Source: Parastagonospora avenae f. sp. tritici 18332-5 (lineage: Eukaryota > Ascomycota > Dothideomycetes > Pleosporales > Phaeosphaeriaceae). From it: a stretch of 64,000 nt of DNA. Numbering within the stretch: position 1 is the stretch's first letter; each line of letters begins with the position of its first letter. The notes below the pieces were generated by a model that saw only the letters and a program-made list of their open reading frames with translations, was not told the DNA's origin and did no database searches. The translations under genes were made by a program, and so were the position numbers. Shown one piece after another: positions 48,304 through 58,164 of the stretch. The stretch is taken from assembly GCA_022559985.1 (NCBI GenBank), contig JAFJTR010000001.1, positions 62,001 to 126,000 of the forward strand, given 5' to 3'.

Positions 48304-49809
48304 TGCGATGAAGCATCATTGTCTGCAAATCGAGGAACGAAGGTGTCGGGGAAATAATTGGAGCTTGAAGACAGTAGAACCCAGTAGCATGAGGGCTATC
48401 CTATGGTTTTGATGAACATTCTCGCTGCCCTGTCTCCATTTTTGCAGCCCAAAAGCAGGTCGGTATTAGGAGGGTTGTCTTTGTTCTGAACTTTACCAAA
48501 TTATGAGGCGCAAATAGTGTTTAGCGCATGGTCGCGTCAACACGGATATCGTGCCGGCGAATCGGAGATCTACAAATGTAACTTTCGACTCTGTCATTTG
48601 CGGCTAGTGCGTTCCTCCGCGGAAGCACAGCGAGTCTGGATGTGCCCGCGACACGATTTTGCTACTAGCATTGCCGAGAAAGGAAGTTTGGTGATTTGGT
48701 GGGATCAAAAGGGTTCCTAGGTAGCCACGTTTATCGATTGATTAGTATTGACGAGAGCGCCACGATACTCATATGGAATAAACACACAAGATGTGCCTTC
48801 CAAAAGTCTGAATTTCGTTACTGCAATTTTTTGATAGACTTGGATTGAAATTGTGAGAAAGCCACACTGCGGATATCCTCGTGACCGCCCGTGTCGGAAA
48901 GCACATGAGCCGCCAAATTTTCCAGGAGACGATGTCGAGCAGAATTGTCATCTCAACCTCGTCAAAGTCTCCAGCAAGATCGATCGATGATCAAAGATTT
49001 GGACGCCATCTTTTAATAGTGCCAGCACTTTTGGAGCGGCCGCGTCATCGACGTCTAAGTTTGAGGAACCAGGATTATAACATTTTTCTAACGCTGTCTC
49101 GCATGGCTGACAGCAAGTGTGCTTTTCGTGTGGAATGATAAATGTGCTATACACCTTCAGCGACTTTCGCGATTTGTCTTAAATCACAATGGCCGCGTAG
49201 TCAGAAATATGGGATGTGATGGCCTATCACCCAGGCTATGATTTCCGAGTCCACAATGCTTTCCTTAGGCGTCCCTCATGCCGCGGTCTGATTCTTGCGG
49301 CATGTCGCTAGAGCTGAGTGAAAGCTTATCGAGAGCGATCTTTGTCGCAAGCTCATCCACCATGTACTTGATGTTCAGATATTGTGAACTGGTAGATCCG
49401 AAGGTTGCAAGCGCATTACGCAAAGACGATTGAAGCTATGTAGTTATCAGGTTCTAGACTTTGAGAAGACTCGCGTAGTCAATAAGATGCAATCCACTTA
49501 CAGAGAGCAGAAGATCTTCTTGTTGTGTAGGCATACTTTCCGTGGCTTGCCTTACTCTGTTGTAGAAGATCGACGACTAAAAGTCCAGATAGCCGCCCAC
49601 TATCAAGGCGTATGATAGTGCTGGGCGCAATTGTTTAGCCTCTAGTTAGGTTTCTCGGGATGACATACTCGATGGTAGCGGTTTGATGTGAATTGACGTT
49701 CGGAGCGGGGTACCACTCTAGTGGGGCAGTCGCAAGCAAGGCCTCGCTCGGCTCGCACATCAAAGCAAAAATGCAAGGTCGTTCAACTGAAAGAGATACT
49801 GTTGCAAGC
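48304..49809. other. Gene-poor intergenic region
   Basis: About 1.5 kb between the 7-TM gene start and the tRNA terminator. Contains the 7-TM promoter at its left. Short frames only, no supported gene. Confidence 0.45.
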
Positions 49810-49815
49810 AAAAAA
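49810..49815 (-). terminator. RNA polymerase III terminator (T6)
   Basis: On the minus strand a run of six T lies 14 nt beyond the last tRNA base, the expected place and form of a Pol III terminator. It supports transcription of the tRNA-Leu gene in the minus direction. Confidence 0.75.
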
Positions 49816-49848
49816 GAACAATGAAATGCTGATGAGGGTGGGATTCGA

Positions 49849-49897
49849 CTGATTGACGTTAGTGTTAAGAATCGAACCCTGGAATGATGACACATAC
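49849..49897 (-). other. T-loop intervening sequence with spliceosomal-intron signals (49 nt)
   Basis: Lies between T54 and the next T of the T-loop. It begins GTATGT, ends AATCAG and has CACTAACG 11-17 nt before its end, the same layout as introns in neighbouring protein genes such as the homeobox intron (TGCTAACGTGACTTCAG). It also contains GGTTCGATTCT, which agrees with the Pol III B-box at all but the last position. Confidence 0.75.
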
Positions 49898-49920
49898 ACC
49901 CACGCGGTTTCCCACTGCGG

Positions 49921-49945
49921 AACAATTTGTTATGATATTGGTATA
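49921..49945 (-). other. Canonical-position tRNA intron (25 nt)
   Basis: Follows G37 next to the anticodon TAG; removing it closes the anticodon stem CTGTG/CGCAG. The position is that of ordinary eukaryotic tRNA introns cut by the TSEN endonuclease. The exact edge may shift by one base. Confidence 0.8.
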
Positions 49946-49967
49946 CCTAAACACAGCGCCTTAACCA

Positions 49968-50022
49968 CTTCGGTTAAAGTTAGTTCCTGATGATGATGGA
50001 TACAGATTGGACGTTAACTGAC
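49968..50022 (-). other. D-loop intervening sequence with spliceosomal-intron signals (55 nt)
   Basis: Lies between GAG and TGG of the D-loop. It begins GTCAGT, ends CCGAAG and holds GGAACTAACTTT about 12 nt before its end. Length and signals match the 45-57 nt protein-gene introns of this window. Its last bases (AACCGAAG) resemble the exon end just upstream of it (GGCCGAG), so the junction partly re-creates an A-box. Confidence 0.75.
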
Positions 50023-50037
50023 CTCGGCCACCTCACC

Positions 50038-50677
50038 GGGTATTATTAAGCATATCACATTTTAAAAGCAATATAAAGAGGCACACAATGCCGTTCAAGG
50101 GCGATATTGCTTGCTCTGGTCTCGAAACTAATTCTCAATGCTGACTTGACCCCGCAGATGCGTCATACGCACTTGAATGATCCAACCAATAGTTGTAGCC
50201 GTTGTGGGCACAGCGCACTAGTCAGGTAGCGCCGACATGGTGTGATATGCAATCCTCCCAACATCAGCGGAGTTTTTGTCTTCCCAAGTCCCAGACATTC
50301 TTTTCCTCTGTCAACACTTCCCTCAACCTCTCCCAAGATGGCGAAATGCTTTTGCCAGTTCTTTCGCATATATGTGTTCCCAGAAAGAGAGTCACCACTA
50401 GCATCGACAGCGATCTCACTGCACGCTACATCCAGCATCAAGACAGCCAAGCATACTAGAACAGATGCGATACAAAAGCGGATATGCAATGAGTCATGCT
50501 CTATATGTAGTAATTTGGCGGGTCTGCACACTACATGTCTTTTGAACTCTATCCATACGAAGCCATTGGTACATCTTAACACTTAGTATGAAGTGGATGA
50601 CAGAGGCATCCTGGTTGATGGACGAAGTCTAATCACTCAATCAGTGCTTTGCTTGCCTCGATCTACACATTGTCCCT
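50038..50677. other. Intergenic region
   Basis: About 640 bp upstream of the tRNA and downstream of the DUF6604 relic. No gene is supported. Part may be decayed 3' sequence of the pseudogene. Confidence 0.4.
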
Positions 50678-53451
50678 TCAGACACCCCGAACAGCTTCGG
50701 TACCTGGAGACGCAAGGTAGAGGTCTACCGCTCTTGGTATTCGCTCATCCGCACCTGAGTTGTGCCGCTTGCCACAATCATTGCACTTGGCCTCGCCAGC
50801 GGCCAATGCTCGAAGTGTCTTCACCATTTTCTTGGCATCCTCAAGTTGAGCCTTCAAAATGGTGAAACATGTTCCTACCTGACACTTTCGGATGTCTCCC
50901 TCTTCCAAACCAAGGTACAAGCTGTGAACATGGAGAGGTCCAGGTCTGTCGAGTAGACGAATTGATTCCGGATTGACATAAAGTAGACGCCGGATACATC
51001 TATCCCCCGTCCATTCCTTGGGTCGATTTGATAGTTGTGTTGGCGTCTTGATCACCTACTGGATGATCTGCCGGACAGCATGGACCATATCTCTCGACAA
51101 ACTTTGATAGTTGTGTTGGCGTTTTGATCACCTACTGGATGATCTGCCGGACAGCATGGACCATATCTCTCGACAAACCCTATCATGGTAAAGATGTCGT
51201 AGTATAGATCGTGGGCCTCCTCGGTCAGGTAATCCTTTAGCTCTTGCAGCACATCCAGAGAAGTCCATACACGATGCTCGTCCATTGGCCTGGATGCTCG
51301 GGTCTTGCTCAGGTTGTTCTTGTGCTCGCTAGCCGACACTATCGTCTGGATCAGCTTGCGCGTTACTTCCGTCGCTTCTTGCGTAGTCGGCTCCTGATAC
51401 ATGCGCTCTTCATACACCTTTCCAATAACACTGCGATCGCCGACAGATTTTGCGTTGTATGGGTCGATTTAGAATTTCTCATAGCGTTTTCCGCGAGCGA
51501 AGTTGGTGACTGACGCTCCTACTGCCAAGCCGAATTTCTTGTGCGCTTCTTTGAAAAATTGTGGCAGGGCACCGAGGAACAGGCGACTCTTGTCCTGACG
51601 CTCCAAGAGAAACTCCATGTCCGGCCAGGTCGGCTCGTCTGGATAGCTGAACCTGCATGCGGCGTAGAGATGGGCCAAGTAGGAAATACTCCGTGCGTGC
51701 CTCTCAACTCCCAGACCCGTGGCATGCAATTGCAGGTAGACATTGTATTTCAACATTCCGCAGCGTAATGGATGGTTCCGCAGAAGGTAGTGCTCCTGAT
51801 TGACGGCAGTGCTGAGGTTTGGGTGTGTTCCGATGGTAGGTGTTTTATGTAGCAAAGCGCGGAACATGTCTGTATTCGTCCAGTCAAGTATGTCGTCGAG
51901 GATGACTCCAGCCCGCTTGATGTACCATAGTTGCTCGCCCTTCGGTGGAAAAGGGCAACGAAAACCAAGTTCGTTATTGAGTCCCTTGACTGCGTACTCT
52001 AAATGTGCATGCAAGTCTTTATAAGCGTTCCTGACCGATGTACCACAGACATCTTGAATATCCAGCAAAGTCTGCATACCAAAGCTTACCAAGATCGGGA
52101 TGGTCCAGGTCTAGAAGGTATGGCGAATGCCGCGGGTGATCTCATCTAGCGCAAAGGTTTTACCAGACACAAGCGTTGCTGCTCGGAGAATCGCGGTCCA
52201 TTCAAGTGCCCTCCAGGTCTTCTCATCCATCGTGCCTCCTCTGAATGTATCTTTGACTACCGTTGGTAGGGCGCGTCGCATGTCTGCAGGATCGGCTTGT
52301 TGAGTCATATACAGATAGTACTTGATACCTGAGTAGGCATGGTACAAGCACCAGTCTGGATATAAGCTCCCATGGGATGTTGTAACCGTGATTCCAGGCG
52401 AGGGAAGGACCACAATTTCAATCGGCGTCGACTTCATACTATCATGGCCATCATAGTAAACGATGGCAGGAAAGCTCCAGACTGGAAACTTGGTCGCCGG
52501 ATATTTCGCGGGTCGTTCGACAAGTAGTTCTAGTCGGTCCTCTGCTTGTCGAACAAGCTCTGCACAACACGTTAGCCGCCGAAACGCAAACAAGGGTCTC
52601 GACCTACCGATAGCAGTGTTAGTGGTCAATGTCGCAACGACTAGGTTGTGCCCAGTATCGTTGTACATGTCCTATGCGTCCATGATCACCAAGCTTATGG
52701 CCTGTACTTCTTCCGAGAAACGCCTGATTGCAAAGAAGAAGTCTTCTTCTAGCTCATCTTCCGTCTTCTCAATGACCACTGGCGCGATTTTCGGTATCCG
52801 CTCAGTGGTTTCGTTACGGGCTTTTTCGGACGAGTCGATGTTCTGAAATTCGGTAGAGGGCTCTTCGACGGTGAGTCAATCAAAAGCATTGCGCAATGGC
52901 AAAAGGTCCACAGGCACGGTCTGGTGCTTGCAAGCTTTTTTTGCTTTCTCGATCTTGGTGAAGGGACAGAGGGTTGAGAAGGCGCCTGCAAGGATGCCAA
53001 TGAAGTTAAATGACGCTCGTCGTTGGCATCTTTGGACTCCTTTCCATGGCTCCTAGCAAGACAGTCCGCTACACGACGCCGTTCAGATATGGCACGAGTG
53101 AAGGCATGTTCTACAACGTATGGAACTTTGGTCTTACAGATCCGGCTTGCGATTTTCTAGGCCATCGGTATGAAGTCGGACACTTTGATGACATATTTGT
53201 GATCATCGGATGATCCATTCTGAGCTGATATTTTCGCCGAAGCATTCATCAGCATGATCCATATAAGAGAAGGTGGTAATCCATACCTGCTTCCGGGCTT
53301 TTCCTTTGAGACGACCGGTCACCTTGTGAGATTTTTGGCCGACCGTCGTCAACTCGTACCCACATTTGATTGACTTCTCCGCAAGCCAACCGGCAATGAA
53401 AGTGGTGTCCTCTTTGTACTGCTTGTACGAATTGTTAAGAACGTTGGCCAT
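50678..53451 (-). pseudogene. DUF6604-family protein, heavily disrupted
   Basis: The protein reading follows the DUF6604 family I recognise: NSYKQYKEDTTFIAGWLA and GRLKGKARKQ at the start, KYVIKVSDFIPMA, TLTTNTAIG, LDEITRGIRHTF, then ILVSFGMQTLLDIQDVC and later LHATGLGVERHARS. An intron at 53220-53286 and one inside 52111-52668 (GTAGGT to GTGCAG, 48 nt) fit. The frame is broken by TAG 53157, a frameshift near 53010, TGA 52876, TAG 52672, TAG 52111 and TAA 51469. A 76-bp tandem duplication near 51100 also shifts the frame. All five stops become Gln or Arg codons if one C-to-T is undone. The C-terminal part (50678-51055) keeps LALEG-like helical sequence and a C..C pair. The family's function is unknown. 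Confidence 0.75.
51027..51178. repeat. 76-bp tandem duplication inside the DUF6604 pseudogene
   Basis: Two adjacent copies, 51027-51102 and 51103-51178, differ at one base (GTCTT against GTTTT). Since 76 is not a multiple of three, the duplication shifts the old reading frame. The near-identity points to a recent event. Confidence 0.92.
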
Positions 53452-54223
53452 CTTGTAGCTCGATGATACTCAATCGTATTAAGGCACTGTCGAAAGGAAA
53501 GCTGTATGCCCATACAGCGAAGTAGATTGATTCTCCATTGGTCCTGAATCGATTTGGATGCGTCTTCAAAATTTCATAACACGTTCTCAATGCGTTTCTA
53601 ACACAGTCAGAACACGATCGAAACACGACAGAATGCTTTTTTCGCAGGCGACTACAATCCGACCGTGGTGCGGCCGCAGTAGGAACAGGAGTACTCAGAG
53701 TTCTTATGTCCAGACAGGCCCGTCCTGGCCTTAAGTACTCGTTCAGCCAGCCAAGCTGACCTCATAGGTACTACATAGATCGGATTCTACTAGGTTAAAG
53801 GGTGTCGTTTTTGGTGTTACTAGACAGCCACGCCCCACTTAGAGATGCAGGTGTGCTCAATGCCTGCCATTTTCTCCTCTTGCCATTCGCGTGCCTCGCA
53901 CAGCGCCGGGTACAGAATGCGAACCTAACGCGTGCGTGTCTTACGGCCATTGCACTTTTCGTTGTTGTGTCACATGTAACGTGGCTGAAGATGCTTCTCC
54001 GGTCATAAATGGATGAAGTGGAAAAACAAGATGTTGCATCGAGACGACTATAATTTCTCGTGATGTCGTGATGCAGAAGTCATGGTGTTGAATTTTGTCC
54101 GAGAGCGCTGCACTAAAGCTCAAGCAGGTCGACGTATTCACCCTCAACCAGCCCACACTACGAAATAGAAAGCTACACGCCCGCTTGAGATCGTAGCGTT
54201 TGCAGACTGAAGTGTCTTCAGTC
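53452..54223. other. Intergenic region
   Basis: About 770 bp between the pseudogene's start and the RPP40 stop. No supported gene; short frames only. Confidence 0.45.
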
Positions 54224-55348
54224 TCATCGACTCTCCACCTGCCAAGTAACGGTGTCTCTGCCTTCAAACTGCATGATTGTCCAGCTCTTCCTCCCACCGA
54301 AGCCTTGTGCACTCATCGCAAACCATGCCTCCTCTTCTTTACCCTGCTCTCCTCCCTCCATATCGACATCCATATCTTGCGTCCCGTTGATCTTGCTCCT
54401 GCCCTTGCCTTTAAATGCATCCCTTCGAGCAGCGATAAAAACGTCCCGCGCGAAAGCAGGCGGCATGAAACCCTTCCACCTGATACACACCATATCGCGC
54501 GTTTCCAGCCCGTCTCCAAAGTCAGGGACCTCATACCGCGATAGATGCGGATCGATATCGTCACTTGCTTTCACCCGCGGGGAGTGCAAACTCAGCATGT
54601 TGACGTACTCCAACAAGCTCATCGCTTCGTCTTCGTCGTACACTTTCTCCAATTTTCCTTTGACCAGCTTCGGACACAGCGAGTAATCCAATCTCGTGAC
54701 ATTCGGCTCAATCTTATGTATCCAAGGCGCATGTTTCGATATGACCTCTCTTCCTTCTGCCAGCGACTCTCCCGAGGTCGGATTATGATTCCACCATAAC
54801 CACGTCAAGCTCCTATTCAACACATTCTTCGCCGCCCACTCCAGCCGCCCAAAGCCCGCCTTGCCATGTTTCATACTGGGCAGCCTGAGGTCATATTCCA
54901 CCACCCATCGCGCCTTTTGATGTTTCTTGCCGCCGTCCTCGATCGACGTGCCTTGTAAACCGCATCTTTCATACGTAGCGCGATCAAGTTCCAGCTTCAA
55001 TTTGCCGTCGCGTAGCTCAAATCTGTTGTCTACCAGCTCCCTGCCTTCGGACAGCATAGTCACGTTGCCGAGCTTGATGTATGTTTCGAGGAATTCAGGC
55101 TCGAGGATGTCGATGAGTTTCAAGTGTGCGCGTGCATAGGTCGCCGTGGCGAGGGTATCTTGCACGAGCAGGTATAGTTCGGCAGGGAGTATGAGGTCGA
55201 CGGTGTGGCTGTTTGGCTGGGCGTTAAAAGCCGTGAAGGGAGACTTCCTGTTCGACACATTGTGCGGATCGATGTAGGACGGAAGGATGCTGTGGGTGAA
55301 GTAGACTTTGGGAGTAGGCGTGTCGTCGGTGCGGTGGATGTCGAGCAT
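54224..55348 (-). CDS. RPP40: Ribonuclease P/MRP subunit Rpp40-like
   Basis: Protein of the fungal Rpp40 family, associated with RNase P/MRP that processes the 5' ends of pre-tRNA and pre-rRNA. Single exon, 374 residues. Recognised blocks are PKVYFTHSILPSYIDP and HTVDLILPAELYLLVQDTL near the N-terminus, then YIKLGNVTMLSEGR, TYERCGLQG, and SPRVKASDDIDPHLSRYEVP followed by CIRWKGFMPP and the end of the domain. The acidic DMDVDMEGGEQGKEEE insert is low complexity. The ATG at 55348 gives MLDIHRTDDTPTPKVYF, matching the family's usual start. I assign the family from remembered sequence, without a profile search. Confidence 0.78.
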   Translation of the reverse strand: MLDIHRTDDTPTPKVYFTHSILPSYIDPHNVSNRKSPFTAFNAQPNSHTVDLILPAELYLLVQDTLATATYARAHLKLIDILEPEFLETYIKLGNVTMLSEGRELVDNRFELRDGKLKLELDRATYERCGLQGTSIEDGGKKHQKARWVVEYDLRLPSMKHGKAGFGRLEWAAKNVLNRSLTWLWWNHNPTSGESLAEGREVISKHAPWIHKIEPNVTRLDYSLCPKLVKGKLEKVYDEDEAMSLLEYVNMLSLHSPRVKASDDIDPHLSRYEVPDFGDGLETRDMVCIRWKGFMPPAFARDVFIAARRDAFKGKGRSKINGTQDMDVDMEGGEQGKEEEAWFAMSAQGFGGRKSWTIMQFEGRDTVTWQVESR

Positions 55349-55843
55349 CGCGTTGGAGGCGGTCAGATTTGTTTTGCTGCAGAAATTTGTCTAGAACAGG
55401 TGGGGAATGAGGCTCGAGAAGCTTGGGTGCGGCGCGGAACGCAGCGTGCCCAGGTGGGGCGGGATGGCGCGTGGAAACGCGACTTTTTGGACAGCCCTAT
55501 GACGCGCGGTGCGCGTTGGCATGTGAACATGACGCTTGTTTGTGAGATACGAAGACAGAAGCACTTTCTGGTTAGACTTATGGAGAGATCTGAAGCAGAT
55601 GCAATGTATGTCAATTACAAGGAAATCTATCCATCCGTTCAAAGTGAAGTCGAACGGAGTGCAGCTCAGCTCCGGTCCACCAGCTCGCCAGTGTAATGAA
55701 CAACAAGCCGAACACGGCGCATTGTAACCCCGCTTCCGTGATCGCCATCATGCCTTCCGTAAAACGTGACCAATGTGAAAACGTACAATGCCATTCAAAC
55801 GCCTCTAATATGTGCGCCAGTGTGCCACCTTGAAAATCCTCAT
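55349..55843. other. Intergenic region
   Basis: About 495 bp between the RPP40 start and the SIR2 stop. It contains the RPP40 promoter; no gene is seen. Confidence 0.45.
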
Positions 55844-57315
55844 TCATGACTGTGAACTCTTTACAACGCTGTCGAATGCTTCATGCTTGATCTCATTCTT
55901 GATTGGTTGCGATTCGGGGCCCCGGGCCTTGACGCTATATACATGGTCGATTTCATTGATCGTCGAAACTTCGTTCTCATGGCCCTCGGGTATCATCTTA
56001 TGTTTGAGGGTCCAGCCTGCGCGGCGGGCGAGTTCGGCGACGATGACATCGCAGTCTCCGAGGAGATTAATGTCGAAATTTATGTGGTGTATGGGCTGTG
56101 GCACGTTAGTTCATTGTGTATGAATGGTGCTTGAGTGTGCCTCACATCTCTCGAAATGTAGATCTGCGGCACATCGCGGGGCAGAAAGTTCGGAATTTCT
56201 GACACGGGAGCGACCTTCATGCTCGTGCCCATGACAATGACCAGATCTACCTTGTCCTTGTCGACGTCTTTCAGCCGGTCGAAGAAGTTGTTTGGGAGTG
56301 CTTCGCCGAAGAAGGTGATGTCTGGCTTCATGATACCGGGCTGCGGGATATCGTATGCGCCGTCCGACTCGGAGTCCTCGTCACTTGATTTCTTCTTCCT
56401 AGGCCCACTGCCATTCGACGTCCGTTTGCGCTTCAGACTTGGCTTCTGCGCTGCTATCTCCTCAAGACAGCGCTTGCACTCGGCTGGCTTTTGCGCGCGC
56501 ACCGAGTCGAAGATGTCTTCACCTGGCACGTTGTGTTTGCATTTCCGACAGGTTGCAGTCGCCCACGAGCCGTGGCACTGAATCAACTTCTCCTTCAGTA
56601 TACCCGCGTTCGCTTCTACGTTGTCTATGTTCTGCGTGTAGTTGGTGAGCAGCTTCTCTTTGTCCTGCAGTAGCCGTATGAACTCGTGCGTCGGTGTCCA
56701 CTTCTCGAGGTCTGGGATGATGTCGCCAGCAAGCGCGTAGAAGGTCCGAGGGTCTTCGTCGAAATTGTTAATATCAAACACTTGTTCCGGCTCCTCGTAG
56801 CCCATTTGCAGCAGCCGCGAGTAGAAGCCTGTGTTCTTTGAGCGAAAGTCGGGGATGCCGAGACTCGTTGAGATACCCGCGCCGGTGATGATCATGATGT
56901 TCTTGCGCTCGCGGAGGAGCTTGGCGGCGTCGTCAATCGTCTTGTACTGCTCTAAGCGCGGACGCTTGTTCAGTTCGCGATTGATGGCCAGGCCGAGCAG
57001 CTGGTAGAAGTTGTCGTCGGAGGCGTCTTCCATGAACTTTGGGATCTTGACGCCAAACGCCGTGCACAGCTTACGGGCCGTCATCTTCTCGTTGGTGATG
57101 TTTTCCAAAACAAATTGGCTTGCGCCAACCTCGTGCAGTCGCTGACGCAGTGCCCTTGCCTCTTCTGCAGTGCAAGTCTCGGCGCCTGTGGTTCCATATC
57201 AATTGCCATATGTGGCGGCGCATAGTGAGATACGCACCATTTGCAGAGTACTCGAAAGCAGAGACCTCGTCAAGGATCTCCTCATACAGTGACGCCGTAT
57301 CCCAGACCGCGCCAT

Positions 57316-57346
<31 letters not shown>

Positions 57347-57490
57347 GTCAGCAGCGTTCGCATCTTCGTCCTTGGCTTCCAGATTGGCTGTCGCGGACAC
57401 GCCTTCTGCAGCGGTCCTTTCCGCGCCCATGACAGGCAGAGGGGCGGCGTCGTGGACAGCGACGGGCCCTGAATAGGCGTGGGCAGCCAT
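55844..57490 (-). CDS. SIR2: NAD-dependent protein deacetylase, SIR2/HST1 class
   Basis: Class I sirtuin that removes acetyl groups from histones and other proteins using NAD+, giving silent chromatin. Three exons, 57238-57490, 56146-57185 and 55844-56095 (514 residues), with introns of 52 and 50 nt. The Rossmann motif GAGISTSLGIPDFRS, the NAD/catalytic TQNIDNVEANAGI and HGSWATATCRKC, and GTSMKVAPVSEIP are intact. The four zinc cysteines are CRKC and CKRC. A basic/acidic linker (KRKRTSNGSGPRKKKS) follows the zinc site. The N-terminal extension holds eight consecutive Asp. The ATG at 57490 (MAAHAYSG) is chosen; an in-frame TTG eight codons upstream is not credible. Whether it is Sir2 or an Hst paralogue cannot be settled here. 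Confidence 0.9.
57315..57338. repeat. (TCG)8 microsatellite encoding poly-Asp
   Basis: Eight tandem TCG triplets, read on the minus strand as GAC, encode the Asp run in the SIR2 N-terminus. Length variation would change the run without shifting the frame. Confidence 0.85.
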
Positions 57491-58164
57491 GTTGTCGTCG
57501 CCGCAGTCGCCCAAGATTACTGGTCGAGGTTCAGGGACAGCAATGTGGTCCTACTGTCGCTCTAGAGCCGTTAGTCCACAAACAGGCTAGCAGGTCGCTA
57601 GGCTCGCATCAACGCGCACCCGCATTGATGGATCCACCCCTGTCACTTGCAAAGAGCGACTACTCGAATTCTGAAATCGCTGGAATCCTGTAGGCTGTAC
57701 CGCACCCGACCCCCGTTTTACACCGGTGTACTTGTGCTCCTCGGAAGACTTGGCTTGACGTGCACGATATGTATACAGGCTCTCATATACCTCCACTCCT
57801 CTAGGAATTGGGCATCGCCAGCACTTCGTCCAGGGTCAGCACTCGGAGTATGTCGGTCGATCACATCCTCGCGTGGCCCTCGCCAATCTCATGACGAGCC
57901 CCCATCACGAATGTATGCAGGATCGTGGAAATGCGAAAGCGATATGCTGGGTCCCGAGCGTAGCTAGCCGTTAGAGACGCACCTATCCCGAACAAGAGCG
58001 AATCATTGCCGTCGCCATTAATCTTTCGGCATACCGACGTAGGCTATCGTGCCGCGACTGGTCGCTTTTTCCTCTCTGCAGCGTGCTTTGCAAGGTATAA
58101 GGCACTGCTACTGCCAGACCGCCGTGTGCATCCCTTGGTCTGATATTTCGGTTTTCTCTTATAA
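57491..58164. other. Divergent intergenic region
   Basis: About 670 bp between the SIR2 start and the F-box start, expected to hold both promoters. No gene is seen. Confidence 0.45.

Larger units (their letters stand above)
49830..50037 (-). tRNA. tRNA-Leu (anticodon UAG) with three intervening sequences
   Basis: Removing 49968-50022, 49921-49945 and 49849-49897 gives a 79-nt class II tRNA with every arm paired. The acceptor stem is GGTGAGG with CCTCATC (one G-T pair) and discriminator A. The D-stem is GCC with GGC and the loop is GAGTGGTTAA. The anticodon stem is CTGTG with CGCAG and the loop TTTAGG plus C, so the anticodon is TAG. The variable arm is TGGGAAACCGC, and the T-arm is GTGGG, TTCGAAT, CCCAC. 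After removal the A-box TGGCCGAGTGG and B-box GGTTCGAATCC are perfect; in the DNA both are interrupted. Only the 25-nt intron sits at the canonical 37/38 position. The lack of any stem mismatch argues against simple decay. It could still be a silent copy if another tRNA-Leu(UAG) exists. Confidence 0.85.

Noticed and set aside
49861..49980. A smaller pseudo-tRNA using the A-box-like and B-box-like sequences inside the two insertions
   Set aside because: Its acceptor and T stems do not pair. The larger reading with insertions removed gives perfect pairing in all arms and an adjacent T6 terminator.
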